64,000 nt of DNA. Source: Archegozetes longisetosus. Taxonomy: Eukaryota; Arthropoda; Arachnida; Sarcoptiformes; Trhypochthoniidae. The DNA is taken from NCBI GenBank assembly GCA_018873245.2, contig JAEMBT020000001.1:7608220-7672219 (forward strand), given 5' to 3'. This document shows, piece after piece, positions 55,507 to 64,000 of the stretch. Numbering within the stretch: position 1 is the first letter of the stretch; each line of letters begins with the position of its first letter. A program made the translations under genes and the position numbers. The notes under the pieces were generated by a model. That model made no database searches, had not been told where the DNA came from, and was given only the letters and a program-made list of their open reading frames with translations.

Positions 55507-57785
55507 TTAATGTAAAATATGAAAAATTTTTGGTGGTATTTTCTTCAATAATGATATGAAATGGACCAAAGAAACAGGTGATAATCCAAACCACATTCCT
55601 ATAACTCCACCCAGATTATAGATCAATTGATTTATATCTGTTTTCAAAATCTCGGTATATCTTATGTGATGAGAACTAATTGATATTAAATTAAGTTTAG
55701 TTGAGTTGAATGACTCTGATGTCTGACTTCTAATCTCATAATGAATTGAATTGCATTCAACACCACATCTTAATTCACACAAATGCAAATTCTCTTCCAC
55801 TAAGGAATGATTAATAGTTAAATTTACCCCGCAAAATTTGAATTGTTTCTTAACTAAATGTTCATTTAAATCAATGAAGTAGAACAATTCTGATGAAATT
55901 AAACATTTGTATTCGCGAATAGAAAACTCAATGAAGCAATTCGAGCGACAGTATTCAAGGTTAAAATTTGAAAATACTATTTGATCATTTGCTGAAGTAT
56001 CACAAATATATTTATTTTTCAGTTGTTTTTGTACTGAATAAGAATTATAGAATACATTTGTTTCGGTATTGTTATCAAAGTTGACGTATTCCAGGTTATA
56101 TTGAGTAAACGAACCAATTATTGTAAAAAATCGCTCAAACGGTATGAGAAATTCAAATGTTATTTGATCCAAATTGTGCTCCGTACCAGCGTTGAGTAAT
56201 AGTTCTCTATAGCTCTCATTTAAATTAGCAAAATATAAATATCCGGTAGAAAAGTGAGTTGAAAAAAATCCAATATCAAGCTCAGGACATGAAATTTCCA
56301 TATGTTTGATTATGATTTTACAGGATATGTTTGAAAATTTATTATCAAAATATTCATTAAATTCATCAAATTTTTGTTGATTCAACATTTTAAGAAGGAA
56401 ATCATAATAAGCTCGAAGCTTCATAAATTTCTTGTAGTAAATTCTTAGATCTTTCCTTGTTGTTATTACAATCGTTTGATCTAGAAAATTTTCAATTTTC
56501 TTATATATTTTATTATTGTAAAGATCTACTCCAATAGCTATTTTGGGCATCGTTTTTATTTGTTTGATATCAAAACGAGTGATTGTTTCTTCTTTTAAAT
56601 AATTGTCAACGACCTCTTTCAATTGATATGACATAAGAAATATGAATATCATCTTTAATATTGTAACGAATATACGAGTGATTTTAATATTCGATACACT
56701 TTCAATGAAACATGTAATATTCATCTGAATTAATGGAAAAGAGAATGAATTGAAAATTCTCATGATTAATTCAAATAAAGGAATCCCGAACCACATCACG
56801 AACAATGATCCAATCGAACACATGAATCCAATTAGTTCTGTTTTTGGGCTATGAGAGTAAATCATTTCTTCTGCAGCCCATTTAATGATAAATAAGTTAG
56901 GTACGCCTTCACTTAATTGATTCTTCTTCAGTTCAGATATTTTCGTTTTGCTATAATATCTATTGACGCAATTTCTCCGGCAAATTTTTTTCAAGTAATT
57001 GATGTCAAATTGAATTTCACACATTTTGTTTTTGCAAAACGCTTTGTTCGAACTATTGAACTTACTATAAAACCATTTTGACTGACATTTACAATTTTCA
57101 AACTCTTTATTCATCATATATTTGACGAAACAGTCTTCTTGAGATTTTGGTTGATCATTGTCTGCTGAAGTTATCTCATAATTTGAACAATCGGTTTGAT
57201 AAGGAAATGGTAATAATATTTCATGTGAGACACCAACTCCAATTATATATGCCAAGCCATCTTTAAATTTAATATAATCATTAAACATATTCGGGGGTGT
57301 TTTAATTCTGTGTATGTTTAGCAGTAGATGTGAAATATTTAATATTTCAAGATCTTTAAATTTAATCCAAAAGCTAATATCAGTATATTTTTCATTTACT
57401 CGAAAGTTGTCTGTTAATTGACTTAGGAATGTCAAACATGTTCGTGCATTTGGTGAGAGGCTTGCAATTTTTTCAGAAATTCTGGTGCAGTTTTTTAAAG
57501 AATTGTTCTGAAATTTAACTTCACATTTTATAGCGGGATCGAGAGAATTTCGAATATTCACAAACTTTATATGATTATTCTGAACCTTCCTCTTACGATT
57601 TGTGCACAAAGTAATCGCTGGTAATTCTTGTTGAACGACCTCAGATTTCAAATCAACAACAGTCTCATAATTCAAATAATTAATAGTCAAATTGATAGCT
57701 TGATATATGAATATAATAAGTGCAACAGTTCTTCCGATTTTCTCATTGACAATAATTTTGAAATTTCTCTCCAATGTTCATACAT
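55507..57785 (-). pseudogene. Two-domain DEG/ENaC channel gene, copy C, frameshifted near its N-terminus
   Basis: About 750 residues are open on the minus strand and match the 23049 protein throughout. They include TM1 (TVALIIFIYQAINLTINYLN), IPAITLC replaced by LPAITLC, first filter triplet Gly-Ile-Pro (LFVMWFGIPLFELIMRIF), linker and TM3 (ILKMIFIFLMSYQLKEVVDN), IPKLAIG replaced by MPKIAIGVDLY, and TM4 with Gly-Leu-Ser (LGGVIGMWFGLSPVS). The homologous start ATG is at 57785-57783 (MYEHWREISKLLSMRK). However, a run of four A at 57741-57738, where copies A and B have five, moves that start out of frame with the channel, after about 17 codons. The long frame itself has no homologous ATG before TM1. 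Thus it is a very recent pseudogene, a sequencing error, or a gene with an altered start. Its 3' flank received the mariner element. Confidence 0.88.
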
Positions 57786-58289
57786 TATTATGTTCGTAAT
57801 AGAAATTTTAATCTATATTTTTGAGTAAATTGATGCTAAGGCTCATCCAATTAGAGCTTAAAACTAATTCTCAAATTTAAAAAATACTGTCAATATATTT
57901 TTAACTAAAGTATATCGCCAATATTATCAATATTGTTCTCGCATATTTTATTTATTTTATTGGAATGTATCAGGATGCAATAAATTTAGATTACTATTAA
58001 ATTAATATGATTAATATAATTGTAATAAACAATAACATCAATGCTTAAACTAAATGTTTTCTCTTCAGAAAACTTAATAATATAATTTAATAATTTTCTT
58101 TTTTATTAGATAATTAAAAATATCATGTGGAAGCGTTCTAACACGAATAAATGACGTCAAAATTATTTAAATCACTTCCATTTCGATAATTGGAAAATAT
58201 TATCTGTAAGTTTAATTAATACTACGAGTTTTAAGTATTAGATCAAAACTACTTCATTAATTAATAAGGCGCTAACAATATATTTTGAA
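57786..58289 (-). promoter_or_regulatory. 5' flank of channel copy C
   Basis: Aligns in reverse orientation with the sequence before copies A and B, with islands such as TTTTCT.CAGAAAA, GATAATTAAAAATAT and ACTTCCATTTCGATAATTGG. It marks the 5' part of the duplicated unit. No specific regulatory site can be named. Confidence 0.4.
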
Positions 58290-58720
58290 CCAAAATGAAT
58301 TAACATCTTTTATTGTAAAAATTCATTATAATTCAGGTCAGATTGTATCCTAATATACAATTTTTAACATTCAAACGTAGCAAGACTACTCCATCTTTTT
58401 GATCTCTTAATGAATAATTGGAAAAATTATATTATCAATATTTCACTCACATATTTGATGCTCTAAGATACAGATTAGTTTAAGTTATTGTTGCATGTAA
58501 TAAAATTTCGTATTATTACTTATAATATAATAAAATGCTTTCTCCTTAGAAAATGTTATAATCAATACAATTCAAAATATATCTTATTCCATTAGATAAT
58601 TAGAAATACAAAAAGAAATTGTTTCTACATGAATATACGATGTTAGTACTACCTAAACTCTTCCATTTAGATAATTAAAGTATTATTTGTAAGCTTAATC
58701 AATAAAATGAGTCTTAAGAG
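58290..58720 (-). repeat. Orphan second copy of the channel-gene 5' flank
   Basis: Immediately beyond the copy C flank, the sequence starts again. ATTGTATCCTAATATACAAT, TTCAAACGTAGCAAGACTAC and TCTTTTTGATCTCTTAATGA (58345-58411) match the region just before the ATG of copy B (about 34020-34110) in reverse complement. They are followed by ATTAGATAATTAGAAATA and CTTCCATTTAGATAATTAAA, matching the distal flank. No channel coding sequence follows it, so it is a 5' flank left behind by a lost gene copy. Confidence 0.6.
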
Positions 58721-60558
58721 GAAATTTATTGATTGTTTTCATTGAATGTTCAAATATTATTCACGGCATACCTAAAATGTTTGTAACATCATTATAAGTT
58801 AAATAAATATTTTGAGGGTTCTAATTGTCATAAGAACTACATTAAGCAGAAAGGAATACCTTAAATTTTCTAAGCATATAATACTTGTTTCATAAAAAAA
58901 AATTCATTAAAATCGAGACCTCTACAGTTCCCTACTCTTCATTGTAAGTATAAATTAACGAATCACTATAAGTATATCTCAATATAACAATTAGTAAATA
59001 TTAATATATCTTTTTCAGTGGCCAATAGAACGTCTAGAATAAGACTTCTAGAGGTAATTGATATTATAGATTAGTTACAAATTTCTTTAGCAATATAAAC
59101 GGAAAATAGATCGACCATTCTCATCCAAAAATTTAAGCTTTTTTTCATATTTTGGATAAAAATTACTTTTCAGAATGTCGACGCCATTATGTACCGCTTT
59201 ATTTATAATCTGAGAGCGAAAAAATCGGTAACAAATTTAGTATCTTTATGAGCAATTAAAACATTATATCTATAAAAAGCAATTGAAATTCAAATGCATT
59301 TACATATTTCTGTTATTTAATCAAATTGGTCAAGTACCAAAAATGAGAGCCAATTTGACGCACCTTTAATTGGAACGTTGTGATGCTTCAACACATAGTA
59401 AATAAACATATAACTATTTATAAAAGGAGAGCCAAGCTCCCGACTTTTCCGGTCTCTCTTTATAATAAAGAAACATTCAGCATTATTTTATGAATGATAT
59501 TCAGGCACTGCTTGCCTCTACTAGAGAAAAGTATATCCAAACTTTTCAAAACTTAATTGAATCAAGCGATCTCTAAATAATTATAAAGAACACACTTAGT
59601 GAGGATGATACAGTAATGTTCAATATTGTATCAATCCTGTTATAATCAATTTCATAGCTTACAATATGAGTTATTTATTCATGACTACAAAATGCTGACG
59701 GATAGAGTGGTTAAAATTAAGGGAATTCACATTTATTCTCATAAAACACTTGTAACGGGAAACTAGCCAGCTGTAGAGGTTCTGATTTTTACTATATTTT
59801 TACAGAGGTATTGATAAGTGTATAAAAAATTTTAATTTTATTTTAGCAAAATATGTAATTATGTAAGCATTATTCTATCAATCTCATTGTATAAACAAGT
59901 TTTGCATTCGATTTTATTATGAGAGCTGTACTTCAAGTTTAAAATTTTTAGTCTAATTGCTTCTTTCAATTTGCGCATTTCATTAAAGTAAATTTTTAAA
60001 AAATAAGATTTCTAAAACAATCTGACAAAGTAAATAATTAAGTTTTCAATCAAGATTTTGCTATCGGAAAAGATGGCAACTCAATCATATATATTCATTA
60101 AAATTTACTAATATCGGAGTTTAATGACTTAAAGTTTTAGTGATGTGAACAGCAGGCATTAAATTGGAATTCTCTCGATACAAATGTTGAAAATATTCAA
60201 ACTATATAATAACTGGGGATGCCAACTCTCCAGTCTCCAGCTCGATCCTTAAGCTGGAGCTATAATCCCCACCCATTATTTAAATTGTAAAAATATTTTA
60301 AATATCGAACGATTTGGTCAAATGAAAGTAAAACCAATTTTGATTCGTGAAATTTCAACTTAATATGCGAGAGACTTTTACATGCGAACCAAACTTATAC
60401 CTAATACTACTTTAATCCTTCAAATACTTAGCTCTAACGCCTGCACAGTAAATCGATACATACTCATTGAAATTGATATCTTATTCTGATAAGTATTAAG
60501 CTATTTTTAATTTAAATAAACATATTCACACTCACTTAGTTTAGTTTGTATTTTATTT
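58721..60558. other. Intergenic, no recognised feature
   Basis: AT-rich. A short GC-richer stretch near 60216-60275 (GATGCCAACTCTCCAGTCTC, TAAGCTGGAGCTATAATCCC) can fold on itself but matches nothing that I recognise. Confidence 0.35.
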
Positions 60559-60795
60559 CATTGTGAATCAAATGGAAATGATTCTGCCGAACGGACATTC
60601 AGTGTAATGAAGAATTTATGGACAGATAAAAGAAATTGTCTAACTGTACTATCGACCAAAAAATTATATGTTAAACAAAGCTTTTTCGCGCCTTACATAC
60701 TTAGGGATCACTTTAATATTGATAGTTACGTAATAAACAATTTGAAAGCTTTCATAAACTTTAATTTTGATCTGACTTGTGGCAAAACAGAATAA
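60559..60795 (+). pseudogene. hAT transposase C-terminal (dimerisation region) relic
   Basis: A continuous frame reads CESNGNDSAERTFSVMKNLW, then TDKRNCLTVLSTKKLYVKQ. The S/N-SAER.FS.M...WTD.RN.L pattern is the hallmark dimerisation block of hAT transposases. Only this end of the protein was found; the rest is missing or unrecognisable. It shares ER..SVMKN.WT with the relic at 40208-40348. Confidence 0.75.
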
Positions 60796-61670
60796 TGAAT
60801 TCTTGCATTAGCCGTTTTACTTATAGAGTTCGTAAATTGTTTGCTTTGCATTCAACTTTTCTCAGTTACTTATCTGATGAAATCAAGTTACTTATGTTAA
60901 AGTTTGATAAAAGTTATAACGCTTAAAGGAATTTAAAGAGACAAGAGAGTAATCTTCAGTTCAACAGGTAATTTTTTATTCATGGTTTTTTATCTGAATG
61001 ACATTTCGGTAGAAGCAATTGTCCAGAAATTAGAAATGAATACTTTGGAAATAACTTCATTCAAGATCACTATCTAATTGAATCAATATCTTTTGTTCCA
61101 TTTGATTACAGCGATCTGGAAAGTGGCAAAATACACAGGAGTTCACTTTGCAGTCAAAAATTTTTTAGCATTAGCCCTTTTATTCTCTAGACTCGTACTG
61201 ACTCTTCTTTATAATCATAGTCCTTTAAACTTATAATAACTTCTCTATATACTGCCCATCAATCTCCGTATGTCTAAACTGTTATTAATATTTTGTACTT
61301 TTTAGTAGCTACTAATCTTACTAATTGAACTAGTGTGTGCATATGCATACTATAAAAGCCTTAGATATTTACTAACAATCGGTTAGAATGTATCTCTCAT
61401 TAAGAGAGTCATTGTATACCAGTAAGTAAACTCACTTTCGACTGCTTAAGGAGTGCTTGTGTTAGTGCGCGTGAATCTCCTGAGATGTTGGCCCCATATT
61501 TTTCGACTGATCAAAAGTCGCACTAAAGATCTTAAATTTAACACACCTGAGCGAATTTCATAATATTTGGATATATTTCTCAATTAAAATAAAGAAAACA
61601 GCTTTAAGAAAGTGTAATAATAAATACTGAATTTCGTCTAAGATTTTCGATTACATCTCAAATCGTAATG
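60796..61670. other. Intergenic, no recognised feature
   Basis: No open frame, inverted repeat or RNA gene was recognised. Confidence 0.35.
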
Positions 61671-62200
61671 CAGTGTTTGAATACTTTGCCTCATATGAAT
61701 ATTGAAGACAATTATATCAAATTAAGATTTGAAATATATATTTTTGAAGAGCCTTAGGTTTAAGATCAAGCGTATAAGCATTGAAGACCACTTTAAATTG
61801 AAAAGCAATTCCAATTACTAAAAGTTTAGGACTAATCCTAGTTTTGATGTCCTTATCAAACTTTTAGCTTTACTTGAGTACAAATTGTTATGAATAAAAG
61901 TTGGTACTAATAATCATTTGTAAAGTATGAAAATCGTTCATATGTAATTATTATAGTTAAAATCTGAATAATTTTCACGATAAGACTTAATCATTACTTA
62001 TCGCTATTTTATTTTGTCATTTGTTATGAGTTCAGTGATTAGATGAAATCAAAACTTATATTGTCTTAATGTATACCTTTTGGTATTTTAGTCTTAAACC
62101 TAAGGTACTTCTTCAAAACACATATTCAATTGGTGATTTGTATACTATTTCTTATTTTCATATCACAACAAAATTATTGCCACCTAATCATACTAACTGT
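61671..62200 (+). pseudogene. Single-domain DEG/ENaC channel relic, split by a MITE
   Basis: Two short plus-strand pieces match the central ectodomain of the 12309 and 7236 genes. LNTLPHMNIEDNYIKLRF at about 61677-61731 corresponds to NTLPHLDNKNNYIKLKTG, and GDLYTISYFHITTKLLPPNH at about 62132-62190 corresponds to YYYSIAYSRIITKLLPPNYS. They are contiguous in the intact genes but separated here by the inverted-repeat element at 61744-62115. The rest of the gene is not recognisable. This extends the single-domain subfamily 48 kb from its other members. Confidence 0.75.
61744..62115. mobile_element. About 370 bp MITE inserted in a channel pseudogene
   Basis: The left end GAAGAGCCTTAGGTTTAAGA (61746) is the inverted counterpart of TCTTAAACCTAAGGTACTTC at 62092-62111. 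It divides two adjacent pieces of ectodomain coding sequence. Exact ends and target duplication are uncertain. Confidence 0.7.
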
Positions 62201-62311
62201 TGAAACTATTAGATGTTAGTAAATTATATTCACTTGTCATATAATCATATTAAGAAATATATATTTGTTTTAAAGATCCAGTTTTCCGAACTATTTTATT
62301 TATATCTTATA

Positions 62312-62965
62312 TAATAAAGTAATGCTAGTGAAGGATAATCTCAAAGTGATTGTATTGATAGATATGCTTTGAATTGGTTGAAAAAAATGTGGTCGATATG
62401 TTTACAAAAATGAAGCACTAATGAGTAAATTTTTTTTGAAAATTTATATCCAAAAGAATTTTCACGATTAAAATGCAAATATTGAGACTTTGCCTCTTTT
62501 CTTAGAAACTAATCATATAAATGAAATATAACTCGAATCTGAAACTAATTATAAACCAATTGTTTAGAAATGTATGCAATAAATTTTTCGGCTAAACTAG
62601 ATTTTAAATGGTCAGAGATTTTCGATATAAGCTTGTATATAAATAAACTATAGCTTAAGCTAGCGACATATTCTTGATTATCCGAGAATTTACTGATGTT
62701 CTGATTATTTGCGGTGAATAAATTTATATATTTAAACTTTGTATGAGTTATAGATTATTTGTGTATAAAATTTATCTCTGAATTCTCTGACCACGTAAAG
62801 CCTAGTTCAACCACTTTTTCATTGTTTGATAAGATTAAATGAATAGTGTGATTAAATGAAAAATGGTAAAAAATATATAAGAAACCAATTAGTCCAAATT
62901 AAAGTGAAATGAATCTCAAACAGAACAGTGATCCGAAAAATAAGAGCGAAATAAATTGCTTTTAT
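62312..62965. repeat. Duplicated 3' flank of channel copy D (partner at 52022-52456)
   Basis: Same landmark order as at 52022-52456 (GAAGGATAATCTCAAAGTGA, TGTTTACAAAAATGAAGCAC, CAAACAGAACAGTGATCC), here uninterrupted into TTGAGAAACAACATTTCAAT and the 3' end of copy D. It serves as the empty-site reference for the mariner insertion. Additional sequence at about 62590-62810 is not in the partner. Confidence 0.75.
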
Positions 62966-63087
62966 TTGAGAAACAACATTTCAATGGTTTCGCTATGAAT
63001 AATCGGTTGAGTAATATATAGTAATCAGAACTTCATTTCGATAAAGAATATATTTTATATATTCATCAAACCATCTATCAATACATA

Positions 63088-64000
63088 TTAATATAAAACA
63101 TGAAATATTTTTACTAATATTTTCTTTAATAGTGATATGAAGTGAACCAAATAACCAGGTGACAATCCAAACCACAATCCCATAACTCCACCCAAATTAT
63201 AGATCAATTGATTTACATCTGTCTTTAAAGTCTCAATATATCTCATGTGATGAGAACTAAGCGGCATTAAATTAAGTTTAGTTGAGTTGAATGACTCTGA
63301 TATTTGACTTCTAATCTCATAATGAATTAAATTACATTCAACACCACATTTCGATTCACATAAATGCATATTCTCTTCTACTAATGAATGATTAATATCT
63401 AAATTCACCCCGCAAAATTTGAATTGTTTCTTAACTAAATGTTCATTTAAATCAACGAAGTAGAGTGCTTCTGATGAAATTAAACATTTGTATTTACGAA
63501 TAGAAAAATCAATAAAGCAATTCGATCGACAATTTTCAAGGTTAAAATTTGAAAAAACTATCTGATCATTTGCTGAAGAGTTGCATAAATATCTATTTTT
63601 TGATAATTTTTGTACTGAATACGAATTATAGAATACATTTATTTCGGTACAGTTATCGAAGTTGACGTATTCTAATTTTGATTCAGTAAACGAACCAATA
63701 AAAGCAAAAAATCTCAAAAATTATGGGAAATTCAAATACTATTTGATCCAAATCGTGTTCAATACTTATATTAAATAATACTTCTCTGTAACCTTCATTT
63801 AAATTAGCAAAATATAAATATACGTTAAAGAATTGAGTTGGGAAAAATCTAATATCAGGTTTAGGACATGAAATTTCCATATCTTTGATTATGATTTTAC
63901 AGGATATGTTTGAAAGCTTATTATCAAAATATTCGTAAAATTCGTCAAATTTCTTTTTGCTCAACATTTTAAAAAAATACTTATAATAAAGTTGAAGCTT
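63088..64000 (-). pseudogene. Two-domain DEG/ENaC channel gene, copy D, partial (cut by window edge) and frameshifted
   Basis: The second domain runs in from the right edge in an open frame (YYKYFFKMLSKKKFDEFYEY, MEISCPKPDIRFFPTQFF). Near 63705 two bases (CG of the CGA Arg codon seen in copies A-C, GAGCGATTTTTT) are missing. The frame then changes to FFAFIGSFTESKLEYVNFDN and continues through ENCRSNCFIDFSIRKYKC, HLCESKCGVECNLIHYEI and TM4 (NLGGVMGLWFGLSPGYL), ending at 63088. The filter triplet Gly-Leu-Ser is kept, but the usual Pro-Val-Ser after it is Pro-Gly-Tyr. Domain 1 would lie beyond 64000. A pseudogene is likely; a sequencing error at one site is possible. Confidence 0.85.

Overview
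The window is eukaryotic, very AT-rich (roughly 70 percent A+T by eye) and dominated by intergenic and transposon sequence. The gene content points to an arthropod, most likely a mite or another chelicerate. It holds a cluster of DEG/ENaC (amiloride-sensitive sodium channel family) genes and pseudogenes, two gustatory-receptor-like 7TM loci, and a four-exon ML-domain secreted protein resembling group 2 mite allergens/NPC2. Large intermixed expansions of gustatory receptors and ENaC-type channels are known in spider mites. The species assignment is inference.

Layout. 0-14 kb: a broken copy of a two-domain channel gene (2.3-3.2 kb, minus), two inverted-repeat elements, a single-domain channel gene with one frameshift (7.2-8.7 kb), a gustatory receptor relic (10.0-10.9 kb, minus) and an intact single-domain channel gene (12.3-13.7 kb). 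14-22 kb: palindromes, two non-LTR retrotransposon relics on opposite strands, a large foldback element carrying a nested MITE, a gustatory-receptor-like ORF (19.0-20.2 kb, minus) and a decayed Tc1-like transposase. 22-39 kb: a direct segmental duplication. Copy A has an intact 759-residue channel ORF (23.0-25.3 kb). Copy B is the same gene with two T-run frameshifts (34.2-36.5 kb), and its flanks have been hit by two hAT MITEs and a 976 bp inverted-repeat element. A truncated hexokinase-like gene lies between the copies. 39-52 kb: the ML-domain gene (40.7-42.0 kb, minus) inside a swarm of hAT-type MITEs, most with recognisable 8 bp target duplications. 52-64 kb: a mariner element split by a Tc1-like element, then two more two-domain channel copies on the minus strand (55.5-57.8 kb and 63.1 kb to the right edge), a hAT transposase relic, and a single-domain channel relic split by a MITE.

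The most notable biology is the two-domain channel family. Each full-length copy encodes two complete DEG/ENaC subunits in tandem in one intronless reading frame (TM-ectodomain-TM-linker-TM-ectodomain-TM). The first unit has Gly-Ile-Pro where the second has the family's Gly-x-Ser selectivity-filter motif. The arrangement recurs in the three copies that are complete in the window, and a fourth copy runs off the edge, so it is a family trait and not an annotation accident. Only one of the copies (23.0 kb) is open from a homologous ATG to its stop. The others carry one- or two-base indels, often in homopolymers, or a nonsense codon. The cluster therefore looks like chemosensory birth-and-death evolution, although homopolymer sequencing error has to be excluded.

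No tRNA, rRNA, CRISPR or prokaryotic operon structure was seen. All motif and homology calls come from reading the sequence; no database search was run.
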